From Mucilaginibacter sp. UBA5151 (lineage in GTDB: Bacteria; Bacteroidota; Bacteroidia; Sphingobacteriales; Sphingobacteriaceae), in assembly GCA_002413785.1 (NCBI GenBank), contig DHXR01000056.1, positions 1-32,706 on the forward strand: DNA of 32,706 nt, in the 5' to 3' direction. The notes beneath the pieces were generated by a model, which saw only the letters and a program-made list of their open reading frames with translations, was not told the origin of the DNA and did not search any database. The translations under genes were made by a program, and so were the position numbers. Shown here piece after piece: positions 8,550 through 17,801 of this stretch (within the stretch, counting starts at the first letter, position 1; each line of letters starts with the position of its first letter).

Positions 8550-8580
8550 TTGCAAATATCAAATAATTACCACTACCTTG
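8550..8580 (+). promoter_or_regulatory. Promoter of the first AI-2E-family permease
   Basis: TTG (8550-8552) and TACCTTG (8574-8580), separated by 21 bases, resemble the Bacteroidota TTTG/TAnnTTTG pair. The ATG follows at 8605. Confidence 0.45.
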
Positions 8581-8604
8581 TAATTTAAGCCAAATAAAAG
8601 AGCC

Positions 8605-9654
8605 ATGCCAGCAAGCCAAAAAACCGAAGAACCAACCAAAAAGGAATTATCCTATACCGCAAAGGTGTGGCAAACCATCGCCATAGTAGCTTTGCTTGTG
8701 GTGGTTATATTGATTATGAGGGTTGCGTTTGGTGTGCTGATGATGGCATTGGCCGGATCGCTGATGGCGGTTTACTTTCATGGCCTTGCCGATATGATAG
8801 CACGTAAAACCAGGCTGAGCCGGAAAGTCGCCATGATTATTTCCGTAACCGGGACGATCGTTATCATGGGCTTACTCGTTTGGTTTATCGGCGCGAAGAT
8901 ACAATCCCAGGTGGCGCAGCTAAGCAATACGCTGCCTCATACCGTTAATTCCGTCAAAGCAAAGCTTAATCAAACCCTTGCCGGACAAAAACTGCTTGAA
9001 TATTCCTCGGGGGATAATTCAAAGAAATTGCTTGATACCGTGCAAACTTTTTTCAGCTCCAGTTTTGGCGTATTGGGCGATATGTATATTATTTTATTTC
9101 TGGGTATATTTTTTACGGCCAGCCCATCGCTTTATAAAGATGGCATCCTGGTGCTGATCCCTGCAAAGCAAAAGCCGGTTGCCCGGATTATTATGGACCG
9201 TATCAGCCAGGTCTTAAAGGGCTGGCTCAAAGGAATGTTGTTGTCCATGGTGCTGATCACTATTTTAATTACCCTTGGTTTAACTGTTGTTGGCGTGCCG
9301 GCTGCGTTGGTTCTGGGCCTGATCACCGGGATACTGGAGATCATTCCCAATTTAGGACCGTTGATAGCTATGATCCCGGGCGTTTTGCTGGGGTTCACTA
9401 TGAGTACCAATATTGCCATCGTCGTCGCCATCATTTACATTGCATCGCAAACCATTGTCGCCAATATTGTGACCCCGCTGATTCAAAAAAAAATGATCAA
9501 CCTGCCGCCGGCGTTAACGCTTATCAGCCAGCTGGTAATGGGGACCTTATCCGGTGCCCTGGGAATTATTTTAGCTGTGCCGCTGCTTGCCATCCTTATT
9601 ATTATGGTGGATGAATTGTATGTGAAAAAGACCGGTGAGATAAATGCAGGTTAA
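8605..9654 (+). CDS. AI-2E family transporter (PerM/YdiK-like permease), copy 1
   Basis: A 349-aa inner-membrane protein of the AI-2E exporter (UPF0118/PerM) family. After a polar N-terminus, hydrophobic helices span about residues 22-60 and 75-97. A soluble segment (about 98-150, QVAQLSNTLPHTVNSVKAKLNQ) follows, and then a cluster of C-terminal helices. These include the family hallmark LGLITGILEIIPNLGPLIAMIPG (about 237-259) and a terminal LGIILAVPLLAILIIM block. Members export small molecules or act as Na+/H+ antiporters; substrate cannot be told from sequence. It is a single gene with its own promoter. A second, diverged copy lies at 22292-23335. Confidence 0.9.
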   Translation: MPASQKTEEPTKKELSYTAKVWQTIAIVALLVVVILIMRVAFGVLMMALAGSLMAVYFHGLADMIARKTRLSRKVAMIISVTGTIVIMGLLVWFIGAKIQSQVAQLSNTLPHTVNSVKAKLNQTLAGQKLLEYSSGDNSKKLLDTVQTFFSSSFGVLGDMYIILFLGIFFTASPSLYKDGILVLIPAKQKPVARIIMDRISQVLKGWLKGMLLSMVLITILITLGLTVVGVPAALVLGLITGILEIIPNLGPLIAMIPGVLLGFTMSTNIAIVVAIIYIASQTIVANIVTPLIQKKMINLPPALTLISQLVMGTLSGALGIILAVPLLAILIIMVDELYVKKTGEINAG

Positions 9655-9839
9655 CAGCGGGGTTTTGATTGGCATAAAAACAGCCTGTAAATGACATTAT
9701 TAACCCTTTCAGTTTTGCACTTCCATACTTAAATTTGGGTACAAAAACCAGGTATGCAAAACGGCCACCAGGCTAATCGGTATTTTAATAAGGATTTCCA
9801 TCTTTAGGGTTTTGGTATAAATTTAGGATTTTTGAGCTA

Positions 9840-9900
9840 AAAGCGAAAAGCTGAAAGCTTATTTGTTGCTTCCCGCTTTAAGCTTTCGGCTTTTCGCTTT
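9840..9900 (-). repeat. Inverted repeat/terminator overlapping the histidine kinase 3' end
   Basis: Two 21-base arms (9840-9860 and 9880-9900) match as an inverted repeat with one G-U position around a 19-base loop. The right arm is inside the histidine kinase gene: it contains its last codons and its stop codon. The words GAAAAGC and GAAAGC recur, as in low-complexity intergenic repeats. It can serve as terminator on the minus strand. Confidence 0.8.
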
Positions 9901-11758
9901 CTGCAACTGGCAACTCCACAAAAAAGGTTGTTCCATCGCCAGGTTCGCTTTCAAGCCAAATTTTACCACCGTGCGATTCGATAATTTGTTTGCTGATGTA
10001 TAAACCCAAACCAAAAGGTTGTTCGCCCTGTGTGCCCGGGCGCATGGCCGAAGTAAAAGGATCAAATATTTTACTTTGAAGATCGGCTGCGATGCCAAGG
10101 CCGGTGTCAATAACTGTTATTAATACTTTATCAGCCAGTTTCCTGCTTTCTATGCGGATCGGTGTGCCTTCGGGACTAAATTTAATGGCATTAACAACCA
10201 GGTTATTTATTACCCTCCATAATTTTTCACGGTCACCCATTACCTTAACCGTAGCATCGCTGTTTAAAGTAAGCAGCTGGTTTTTATCTTTTGCCCTGAA
10301 ACTGAGCAGGTTTACGCATTGCCCGAGCAATTCGCCCAGGTCGAGTTCTTCCATTTTTAAATTTTGATGCTGATCAAGATCGGTTTCCAGCAGGTCATTG
10401 ATCAGGTCAAGTGCGTTTTTGCTGCTTACCTGTACCAGTTTCATCAGCTCCTTCATATCAGCCGGCAGCTTCTCATCCGGTTGCAGCATGCCGCTGATAG
10501 TATAGATGGCGCTAATAGGGTTACGCAGATCGTGTGCCACAATTTTAATCAACCTGGCATAGTCCTTATTCATTACTTCCAGGGCCTCCATTGTTGATTC
10601 CGTCTGCTCAAACTGCAGCCGCAAAGCGCCTGAAGTTTTTCGCAGCTGTTTTATATTTCGCCACAAAATAACCATCGCTACAATTGTGAGCAACAATAAA
10701 AACCCGCTGACAAATAAAAATTTTAACTGGTAAGCCGATTGCAACCGGGCCGATTCAAGCTCCTGGTCTTTAAGGGCATACTCTATATAATCTACGCCCG
10801 AATTATTATCGATTTTTCCCTGTTCATCATGCAGGTTCAGCAAGGCTTTGCTGTAAAAAAAGGCGTTGGCTATGTCTTTTTTTGCGGTATAAAAATTGTA
10901 TAGTTTCTTCGAGACCGACTCTATATAAACCCTGTATTGTTTCTGCCTGGCAATAGTAAGGGCCTGTTTGTAATAACTTACTGCCTTAGCCGGATCAGTG
11001 GCGGCAAACTGGTCGCCAAGGTCAATGATCATATCCAGGCTTAAATAATAAAGATTGTTTTTTATCGCATCAAACACAGCCTGCTGTAAAAGGGTTATTC
11101 CTTTATCACGCTGTCCGTTTTTTATATAGTTATCGGCGGTTAGTTGCTCAATGGCAAGCAATACCCGCCTGTCTTTGTACTTTTCAGCAATTTGTTTGGC
11201 TTTGTCAATATAAAACAGCACTGAATCCTTCGCGAAATTGCCGGGATATGACAACATGTAATTATACCAGACCAATGCCATGATGGAATCCCGTTTTAGG
11301 TTTGCACCCGTTGAAACAGCTCTTTTAAAATTGCTTATGGCTTTTTGATCTTTACCAATTTCCTGGTAAACCATCGCGATATTCATAGTGGACTCAACCG
11401 CATCGGCTGTATCGTGGATCGCCGTGTAACGGATATAACCCTCATTATAGTAACGGAGCGCCAGTTGAAGGTTGCCTTTCAAATAGTACACAACGCCCAG
11501 GTTATTGGCTGCACCGGCATTGCCTTTGGCGTATTGCAGCCTGCCTGCTATACTGCGGGCGTGTTCTGTATAAAAAAAAGTACTGTCAACATTGTTTTCG
11601 TATAGGAGCATGCCCAACCTGTTAAGGGCGTCCACATACTGCAGGCTATCCTTAATAAAAGGCAATTGTTTTTTCAATTTCGTGATACTTTCTATTTGCC
11701 CGTAACAAACAGCGCCCCATAACAACAAAAAAGAAAAAAGCGCCGCCAGTTTTTTCAT
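9878..11758 (-). CDS. TPR-containing sensor histidine kinase
   Basis: A 626-aa membrane histidine kinase. The start is taken at ATG 11758, where a signal peptide begins (MKKLAALFSFLLLWGAVCYG); the ATG at 11773 only adds five residues. Periplasmic TPR repeats fill about 40-310 (NAAGA..NLGVVYYLKGNLQLALRYY is one unit), followed by a transmembrane helix (about 347-366) and a coiled coil. The HisKA domain has phospho-acceptor His409 in AHDLRNPIS, and the HATPase_c domain has an N box (INNLVVNAIKFSPEG), DTGLGI and a G2 box (FGLGLYISKQ). No response regulator is adjacent, so it is an orphan kinase. The final residues SEKPKA are encoded by an intergenic-type repeat. Stimulus unknown. Confidence 0.92.
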   Translation of the reverse strand: MKKLAALFSFLLLWGAVCYGQIESITKLKKQLPFIKDSLQYVDALNRLGMLLYENNVDSTFFYTEHARSIAGRLQYAKGNAGAANNLGVVYYLKGNLQLALRYYNEGYIRYTAIHDTADAVESTMNIAMVYQEIGKDQKAISNFKRAVSTGANLKRDSIMALVWYNYMLSYPGNFAKDSVLFYIDKAKQIAEKYKDRRVLLAIEQLTADNYIKNGQRDKGITLLQQAVFDAIKNNLYYLSLDMIIDLGDQFAATDPAKAVSYYKQALTIARQKQYRVYIESVSKKLYNFYTAKKDIANAFFYSKALLNLHDEQGKIDNNSGVDYIEYALKDQELESARLQSAYQLKFLFVSGFLLLLTIVAMVILWRNIKQLRKTSGALRLQFEQTESTMEALEVMNKDYARLIKIVAHDLRNPISAIYTISGMLQPDEKLPADMKELMKLVQVSSKNALDLINDLLETDLDQHQNLKMEELDLGELLGQCVNLLSFRAKDKNQLLTLNSDATVKVMGDREKLWRVINNLVVNAIKFSPEGTPIRIESRKLADKVLITVIDTGLGIAADLQSKIFDPFTSAMRPGTQGEQPFGLGLYISKQIIESHGGKIWLESEPGDGTTFFVELPVAESEKPKA

Positions 11759-11826
11759 GATATAAAAAACCAATAAATGAAGTCAGTAGTAAGTGATTTA
11801 AAATTACATATTTAACGTCTCAAACC

Positions 11827-12363
11827 CTAATTTTGTTTGTGTATCTCAACCCTGCGGTTTATAATCCTCCCGGCCTCGGTATTATTGTCGGCAACAGGGT
11901 TGGCTACGCCATAACCCGTGGCAGTTAAACTGGCAGAATGTACTCCGGAATTAATCAAGTATTCCTTTACCGAATTACCTCTGTCTTGTGATAAAGCAAG
12001 ATTATGCTGCGGGGTGCCTTCGGCAGAAGCATATCCCTTTAAAACAAATCTCGCTGTAGTATCCATTTTCATATTCATAGCGGCCTGATCCAGAACCGGG
12101 TACGAATCCGTTCTCAAAACGCTTGAATTAAACTCAAACTGGATATTGCTGAAATTATAATTGGGTGTTTGAACCGTGGCAACAGGTTTTGTTTCCTGAA
12201 CAGGTATAACCGGCTTTGTTTCCTGAACAGGGGCTGCAACCTTTACCGTATCAGTGGGTGCTGCGGCAGGTTTCTGAACTAATTTTTTGGCCTTGCATGC
12301 CTGTAATGCAATCAATGCGGATAAAATAATAATGGCGGAGAATTTTGATCTGTTAAATTTCAT
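11827..12363 (-). CDS. OmpA-family peptidoglycan-binding lipoprotein
   Basis: A 178-aa outer-membrane lipoprotein. The signal sequence ends in LIALQAC, with Cys23 as the probable lipidation site. Residues about 30-68 are a Pro/Val/Lys-rich linker with a twofold PVQETKPV repeat. The C-terminal OmpA/Pal-like domain (about 70-178) has the landmarks FEFNSS, LKGYASAEGTPQHNLALSQDRGN and GYG...NRRVEI. In this family the Asp in LSQDR and the first Arg of NRRVEI bind diaminopimelate. It would tether the outer membrane to the cell wall. It is separated from the kinase gene by 68 bases and has its own -7 box, so it is probably independent. Confidence 0.9.
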   Translation of the reverse strand: MKFNRSKFSAIIILSALIALQACKAKKLVQKPAAAPTDTVKVAAPVQETKPVIPVQETKPVATVQTPNYNFSNIQFEFNSSVLRTDSYPVLDQAAMNMKMDTTARFVLKGYASAEGTPQHNLALSQDRGNSVKEYLINSGVHSASLTATGYGVANPVADNNTEAGRIINRRVEIHKQN

Positions 12364-12394
12364 AAATTGATGTTTTATTTTATGATAGAACGAA

Positions 12395-12402
12395 CAAAAC
12401 TA
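12395..12402 (-). promoter_or_regulatory. -7 box of the OmpA-like lipoprotein gene
   Basis: TAGTTTTG on the minus strand is an exact match to TAnnTTTG, 32 bases before the ATG. No -33 element at standard spacing was found. Confidence 0.5.
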
Positions 12403-12450
12403 ACGAATGGTTTAACCCAAGAGAGAAAAATTTAAGTTTAATGATTGTTT

Positions 12451-13608
12451 TTATCCGGCTAAGGCCTGTTCCAAATCCCTAATCAGATAATCTGCATCCT
12501 CTAATCCAACATACATCCGGATGAGTTGGTGACGTGAGTTGTTTTTATCATAATCGCTTAAAGCTATTCCGGCAATTGAGGGGATGATCAAACTTTCGTG
12601 CCCGCCCCAGGATACAGCCATGAGGATATGCCGCAGTTTATCACAAAAAGCCTCAATTTTTTGTACCGATGGATCTTTTAGTGTAAAGCTGAACATACCG
12701 CCGCAGCCCTGCATTTGTTTATGTGCAAGTTCCGCTTGTTTAAATGTTGGGCTGAACGGCCATATCACTTTATCAACTGCCGGGTGTTTTGATAACCATT
12801 CTGTAACGGACTTGGCGGTTTCATAGCTGCGCTGCATCCTTAATGGCAAAGTACGAAGCCCGCGGATCAGCAGCCAGGCCGAATGCGGCGACAAGGTTGG
12901 CCCTATATTCATAAACTCATGATCGAATATCCGTTTGATCAGTTCCTTGCTGCCGGTTAAAACGCCTGCAACCACATCTGAATGCCCGCCGATATATTTG
13001 GTGGCCGATTGTGCCACCAAATCGATTCCTAACTTAATGGGCTGCTGGTAAAGCGGTCCGCAATAGCTATTATCAATCATGGTGAGGATGCCCTTTTCTT
13101 TGGCTATTTTAGCGATAGCCTGCAGGTCCTGCAATTCGTAACTGAATGTGTTTGGGCTTTCCAGGTAGATGAGCCTGGTATTTGGGGTGATGGCGTTTTC
13201 GATGTTTTCAATTTCCGAGCCATCAACAAATGTGGTATCGATGCCAAATTTTGGTAAAAAATTATTGAAGAGTTTGATGGTCCAGCTATAAGGATTTTCA
13301 ACAGAAACGATATGGTCGCCCTGTTTAAGTAAAGCCAAAATTGGTACACTTACCGCCGCTATCCCGCTGCTGAATACCAGGGCATCTTCGGCGCCGTCTA
13401 ATGCGGCCAGTTTTTGCCTTAAAATTGTTAACGTAGGGTTTTGCCCGCGCGAGTAAAGCAGCGCATCGTATTCTTCGGCTAATGCATTACGAAAATCGCT
13501 TACGGTTTTAAAAGTAAAATTGCTGGTTTGAATAATCGGCGGCGAAACAGCGTTGAAATAGTTTTCGCGTTCTTCGCCTAATTCGTTGAGTATGTAGGAC
13601 AGCTCCAT
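12451..13608 (-). CDS. PLP-dependent Cys/Met metabolism lyase (cystathionine beta-lyase-like)
   Basis: A 385-aa fold-type I PLP enzyme of the Cys/Met metabolism family (cystathionine gamma-synthase, gamma-lyase, beta-lyase and methionine gamma-lyase relatives). Seen: YSRGQNPTL (52-60), FSSGIAAVS (79-87, phosphate-binding loop), LESPNT (149-154), MIDNSYCGP (177-185, Asp179 binding the pyridine N) and SATKYIGGHSD with Lys204 as the Schiff-base lysine. The usual YGGT Tyr motif is NPYSWT here, so exact substrate class is uncertain. I start it at ATG 13608, one base after the stop of the permease gene; the earlier ATG at 13647 overlaps that gene and adds an unconserved extension. Translational coupling with the permease suggests uptake and breakdown of a sulfur amino acid. 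Confidence 0.85.
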   Translation of the reverse strand: MELSYILNELGEERENYFNAVSPPIIQTSNFTFKTVSDFRNALAEEYDALLYSRGQNPTLTILRQKLAALDGAEDALVFSSGIAAVSVPILALLKQGDHIVSVENPYSWTIKLFNNFLPKFGIDTTFVDGSEIENIENAITPNTRLIYLESPNTFSYELQDLQAIAKIAKEKGILTMIDNSYCGPLYQQPIKLGIDLVAQSATKYIGGHSDVVAGVLTGSKELIKRIFDHEFMNIGPTLSPHSAWLLIRGLRTLPLRMQRSYETAKSVTEWLSKHPAVDKVIWPFSPTFKQAELAHKQMQGCGGMFSFTLKDPSVQKIEAFCDKLRHILMAVSWGGHESLIIPSIAGIALSDYDKNNSRHQLIRMYVGLEDADYLIRDLEQALAG

Positions 13609-13609
13609 G

Positions 13610-14944
13610 TTATGTTGTTGGTGTTTTCCGTTTATAAGTACTTGCATAATAAATGATCAGCCCGAGCGCATACGCAGCCAGGCAAATGAGCGCAGCATAA
13701 GGGTTTTCCTTAAAAGTGATAAAAATATTGATGGTCACAAACCAGTATGAAATGATAAATATCAATGGCACCAGCGGAAACCATTTGATGGTATAGATTC
13801 CCGTTCCATCAAGCTCTTTGGTTTTCTTCCGCAGCAGGAAGATGGCTACGGCGGCCATGGACAAACCAATCGTATCAAAAAACATTACGTATTTTAGCAT
13901 GTCGCTGAATTTCGCCACAAAAAATAAAACCAAAATAATAGCCGCTATAAAAAAACTCATTCCAAATTCCTGCACCTGGGTTTTGGGGTTCACTTTCATA
14001 AATATGGGCGGTAAAATACCATCCCCGGCCATGGCATAGTAAACGCGAGGGTTAGCCAGCACGTTAACATTAACAAAAGCCAGTACCGATAAAAACATCA
14101 TGATAGAGGTTATTTTATAGCCTGTTTTGCCAAATATCACACCCACCATTTTTGCCGCTAAAGCCGGGGTATGCTGCAGGCCGCCGATCCCCAGAATATG
14201 AAAATATGCATAGTTGATGGATAGGTACAGTATGATTACCGTGATGATGCCAAACGTAATTGCTTTTGGGATATTGGTTTTAGCATTAATAATATCGCCG
14301 CCAAAGTTTATAGTTTGCTGGTAACCGCCGTAGGTAAAAAACACAGCAACGAGGCTAAGTCCGAATGCGGTTATCATATTGCCCGAATGCGGTACAGCAG
14401 CGATATGTTCGGGTGCCACATCGCTTTTAAATACGGTAGTACAAATCAAAACAATCATGCTCATTTTAAATATGATGAGTACATTTTGCGTACGCGCGCT
14501 CATTTTTATTCCTAAAAAGTTGATTACATATAAAACCCCTACCGAAGATATCGTAATTATTTTTGTACCCCAGTCGTTTTGCAGGCTGGCAGGCAACAAA
14601 AAAGGCTTGATGTAATCAGACCCGATAAGTGCCACTGCTGCAACCGAAGCCGCGTTGCTGATCACCAAAACCCAATTGATCATAAATGCGATGGCAGGGT
14701 GATAGCAATAACTAAAAACTTTGTAAAAGCCGCCGGTTACCGGGTACCTGGCGCCAATTTCAGCAAAAGTAAGCGCGCCGCATAAACTCACCAGTCCGCC
14801 AAATATCCAGGCGCCAAAAAAAATATAAACATTTCCCGCCTTAATAGCTACCTCGCCCGGCGTCGCAAATATGCCCATCCCAATTACTAAACTAATGACG
14901 ATCATCGTCAGGTCAAAGCGGTTAAGTTTCGGTTTTATGCTCAT
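13610..14944 (-). CDS. APC-superfamily amino acid permease
   Basis: A 444-aa inner-membrane transporter with about twelve hydrophobic helices. The first helix carries the APC signature VIGMGIFATPGEVA (unwound GxGIF-type substrate-binding segment, residues about 20-33). The next has LTFAEIGARYPVTGGFY (58-74), typical of amino-acid/polyamine permeases. Length is normal for the family. Its stop codon is one base before the start of the PLP lyase, so the two form an operon and the likely substrate is a sulfur-containing amino acid or its precursor (inference). The start ATG at 14944 follows an AT-rich leader shared with the divergent gene. Confidence 0.9.
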   Translation of the reverse strand: MSIKPKLNRFDLTMIVISLVIGMGIFATPGEVAIKAGNVYIFFGAWIFGGLVSLCGALTFAEIGARYPVTGGFYKVFSYCYHPAIAFMINWVLVISNAASVAAVALIGSDYIKPFLLPASLQNDWGTKIITISSVGVLYVINFLGIKMSARTQNVLIIFKMSMIVLICTTVFKSDVAPEHIAAVPHSGNMITAFGLSLVAVFFTYGGYQQTINFGGDIINAKTNIPKAITFGIITVIILYLSINYAYFHILGIGGLQHTPALAAKMVGVIFGKTGYKITSIMMFLSVLAFVNVNVLANPRVYYAMAGDGILPPIFMKVNPKTQVQEFGMSFFIAAIILVLFFVAKFSDMLKYVMFFDTIGLSMAAVAIFLLRKKTKELDGTGIYTIKWFPLVPLIFIISYWFVTINIFITFKENPYAALICLAAYALGLIIYYASTYKRKTPTT

Positions 14945-15041
14945 TAATTTATCTAATTGTTTATTATCTAAATTTATATTTTAATTTTGTTAAGGTTAAC
15001 CCGGTTAATTTTTGATTAATGACTATTGTTTGCACAATATA

Positions 15042-15698
15042 ATGGAATTTTTTTTGAGGCAATTTAAGCAAATATTTATAACAGCAATGTTTATGCTTTT
15101 TATTTGCCCCGTTATAGCGCAGGTAAAGCAACCGTCAGTCATCCATAAAAAGCCCACTGAACTAATGGGTCAGATCCGGGAGTTTTACCATTTAATTGCA
15201 CAGGCCAATGTTTCGTTTACCTATCCCAAAGGCTTTGTAGAAATAATAGCGCCAAATGATGAAGATTTTTCGTTTGATTATGCCCTGGAGTTGCCGGGGA
15301 AAGATTTTGAAATTTGGTTCCAGGTTAAATCAGAAAAGGAAAACTGGATCAGCTATCAGCATGCTCAGGCTATCCCGAATTCTCAATTAGCCAATCCTGA
15401 TTCTGCCTACACAGCTATAGGTGCCGCTACTGCCACTGCATTTACCGGCGACAAAAATTATTTTGTGCGGACCATCCCACCGGATATACTGGCTAGTTAT
15501 AATGCGGACGCAGGAAAATCATACCTCTTAACCCTGCTGGACCTGCCCCAAACAAAGCATTATAAATATGCCCTGCTGATTGCCCTTCAAAAATACCATA
15601 CCGGGACTATCCTGATGGTTTATTTTACTAACGAAAAGAACCCCGAGTTTTTTAAAAACATCAACAGGACCGAAAACAGCGTCAAATTTAAGCCCTGA
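15042..15698 (+). CDS. Secreted hypothetical protein
   Basis: A 218-aa protein. I choose ATG 15042 because the signal peptide starts there (MEFFLRQFKQIFITAMFMLF, cleavage after PVIA); an upstream TTG at 15012 is unlikely. The mature part has no cysteines of note and no motif I recognise; the alternation of charged and aromatic residues (DYALELPGKDFEIWFQVK) looks like a beta-rich globular domain. It is divergent from the permease and 81 bases ahead of parE, which seems to have its own -7 box. Function unknown. Confidence 0.75.
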   Translation: MEFFLRQFKQIFITAMFMLFICPVIAQVKQPSVIHKKPTELMGQIREFYHLIAQANVSFTYPKGFVEIIAPNDEDFSFDYALELPGKDFEIWFQVKSEKENWISYQHAQAIPNSQLANPDSAYTAIGAATATAFTGDKNYFVRTIPPDILASYNADAGKSYLLTLLDLPQTKHYKYALLIALQKYHTGTILMVYFTNEKNPEFFKNINRTENSVKFKP

Positions 15699-15753
15699 TT
15701 TCATAATGTTGATAAGTTAAGACATTGGAATGATGAATTCTGTGTCTATGTAT

Positions 15754-15761
15754 TATTTTTG
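15754..15761 (+). promoter_or_regulatory. -7 box of parE
   Basis: TATTTTTG matches TAnnTTTG and lies 18 bases before the ATG at 15780. This implies a very short untranslated leader. No -33 element at normal spacing is evident. Confidence 0.45.
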
Positions 15762-15779
15762 CCGACAGGATCAAATAAA

Positions 15780-17675
15780 ATGGCAGAACCTGTAGATTAT
15801 AGTGATGATAGTATCCGTTCGCTGGATTGGAAAGAGCATATCCGTTTGCGGCCGGGGATGTATATTGGTAAACTGGGCGATGGCTCGGCTTATGACGACG
15901 GCGTATATGTTTTACTGAAAGAGATCATTGATAACTCCATTGATGAGTTTGTGATGGGCGCCGGTAAAACCATCGAAGTAACAATGAGCGACCACAAGGT
16001 GTCGGTACGCGATTACGGGCGGGGCATACCGTTGGGTAAGGTGATCGACTGCGTATCAAAAATAAACACCGGCGGCAAGTACGATAGCAAGGCCTTTCAA
16101 AAATCAGTAGGGCTGAATGGTGTGGGAACAAAAGCGGTTAATGCGCTTTCAAACTCTTTCATCGTACAATCCTATCGCGATGGACGCACAAAACAGGCTG
16201 AATTTGAAAAAGGGGAATTGATAAAAGAAGACCCTGAAAAAGATACCACCCAGCGAAACGGTACAGCGATTAACTTTATCCCCGATGATACCATTTTCAG
16301 GCATTACCGTTTTATTCCTGAATTTGTAGAAAGCATGATCTGGAACTATGTGTTCCTGAACTCGGGGCTAACCCTAAACTTTAACGGGCAAAAGTATTTT
16401 TCGGAACGCGGGCTTTATGACCTGCTTACCCGTAATTCGGATGCGGAAAATATCCGCTACCCTATTATTCATTTAAAGGGCGAAGACATAGAAGTTGCCA
16501 TGACCCATGGTCAGCAATACGGCGAGGAATATTATTCCTTTGTGAATGGTCAGCATACTACGCAGGGAGGAACGCACCAGGCGGCCTTCAGGGAGGCGGT
16601 AGTGAAAACCATCCGCGAGTTTTATAAAAAGGAATTTGACGCTTCGGATATCCGGGCCTCTATCGTGGCGGCGGTTGCTATCAAAGTACAGGAGCCTGTA
16701 TTTGAATCGCAAACAAAAACGAAACTGGGTTCGCAAAATATTGGTCCCGAAGGGCCTTCGGTGCGGGCATTTATTAATGACTTTTTAAAGAAGGAATTAG
16801 ATAATTACCTCCATAAAAATCCGGCAGTAGCCGATGCCTTGTTAAAGCGCATTATGCAATCTGAACGGGAACGTAAAGATATTGCAGGCATAAAAAAACT
16901 GGCCAATGAGCGCGCCAAAAAAGCATCCCTGCATAACCGCAAACTACGCGACTGCAAGGTGCATTTTGATGAAACGCATGAACGCCACCTTGATACCACG
17001 CTGTTTATCACCGAAGGGGATTCGGCCAGTGGGTCCATTACCAAATCACGTGATGTGATGACACAGGCTGTTTTTAGTTTGAAGGGTAAACCCCTGAACT
17101 GTTTCGGACTGACCAAAAAGGTTGTTTACGAAAATGAGGAGTTTAACCTGCTGCAGCACGCGCTGAACATTGAGGACGGCCTGGACGACCTGCGCTACAA
17201 TAACATTGTTATAGCTACTGATGCCGATGTGGACGGGATGCACATCCGGCTGTTGCTGATGACCTTCTTTCTTCAATTTTTCCCCGACCTGGTTAAAGCC
17301 GGTCATGTTTTTATTTTGCAAACACCATTGTTTCGGGTCCGCAATAAAAAGGAAACCATTTACTGCTACAGCGATGAAGAGCGGCGCAATGCCATAGCTA
17401 AATTAGGTACAAAACCCGAAATTACCCGCTTTAAAGGTTTGGGCGAAATATCGCCTGATGAATTCGGTTTATTTATAGGTAAAGACATCCGCCTTGATCC
17501 TGTTATTTTGAAGGATGCCAACATCAAAGCCCTGCTCGAATATTTTATGGGTAAAAACACACCGGCAAGGCAAATGCATATCGTTAATAACCTGAGGGTG
17601 GAGAAGGATGATGAAAGCATAAACCCGCTGGTAGCGGAGGAAGTGGATAGTGTGATTTTGCCGGTGGCGGTGTAG
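15780..17675 (+). CDS. parE: DNA topoisomerase IV subunit B
   Basis: A 631-aa GHKL/TOPRIM type II topoisomerase subunit; with ParC it decatenates chromosomes using ATP. Seen in order: RPGMYIG (24-30), EIIDNSIDEF with catalytic Glu48 and Mg-binding Asn52, DYGRGIPLG (78-86), GLNGVGTKAVNALS (111-124), TOPRIM TEGDSASGS (411-419), DADVDG (481-486) and the C-terminal FKGLGEISPDEF. The last motif and the short length fit Bacteroidota ParE better than GyrB, but the two are close relatives. The start is ATG 15780, eight codons into a longer TTG frame. No parC follows; the next gene downstream is on the other strand. Confidence 0.88.
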   Translation: MAEPVDYSDDSIRSLDWKEHIRLRPGMYIGKLGDGSAYDDGVYVLLKEIIDNSIDEFVMGAGKTIEVTMSDHKVSVRDYGRGIPLGKVIDCVSKINTGGKYDSKAFQKSVGLNGVGTKAVNALSNSFIVQSYRDGRTKQAEFEKGELIKEDPEKDTTQRNGTAINFIPDDTIFRHYRFIPEFVESMIWNYVFLNSGLTLNFNGQKYFSERGLYDLLTRNSDAENIRYPIIHLKGEDIEVAMTHGQQYGEEYYSFVNGQHTTQGGTHQAAFREAVVKTIREFYKKEFDASDIRASIVAAVAIKVQEPVFESQTKTKLGSQNIGPEGPSVRAFINDFLKKELDNYLHKNPAVADALLKRIMQSERERKDIAGIKKLANERAKKASLHNRKLRDCKVHFDETHERHLDTTLFITEGDSASGSITKSRDVMTQAVFSLKGKPLNCFGLTKKVVYENEEFNLLQHALNIEDGLDDLRYNNIVIATDADVDGMHIRLLLMTFFLQFFPDLVKAGHVFILQTPLFRVRNKKETIYCYSDEERRNAIAKLGTKPEITRFKGLGEISPDEFGLFIGKDIRLDPVILKDANIKALLEYFMGKNTPARQMHIVNNLRVEKDDESINPLVAEEVDSVILPVAV

Positions 17676-17684
17676 TGTACCTCT

Positions 17685-17791
17685 TTGTCATTGCGAACGA
17701 GGAACGAGTGAAGCAATCGCGAACTTTTCAAGCGGTTGTGCATGGCGGAAATGCATTGTCCGCGATTGCCGCGCTACGCTCGCAATGACAA
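17685..17791. repeat. TCATTGCGA-type inverted repeat after parE
   Basis: Outer arms TTGTCATTGCGA (17685-17696) and TCGCAATGACAA (17780-17791) pair perfectly. Inner arms GCAATCGCG (17713-17721) and CGCGATTGC (17761-17769) also pair. The words TCATTGCGA and GAAGCAATC are those of a repeat family scattered through many bacterial genomes. Between convergent genes it can act as a two-way terminator. Confidence 0.85.
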
Positions 17792-17801
17792 GGGGTCATT
17801 T

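Noticed and set aside
9859..10110. 83-codon minus-strand frame overlapping the histidine kinase 3' end
   Set aside because: It lies in another frame of the HATPase domain and repeat; there is no independent evidence of coding.
15012..15041. TTG start adding ten residues to the secreted protein
   Set aside because: The signal peptide begins cleanly at ATG 15042; the extension is polar and would precede it.
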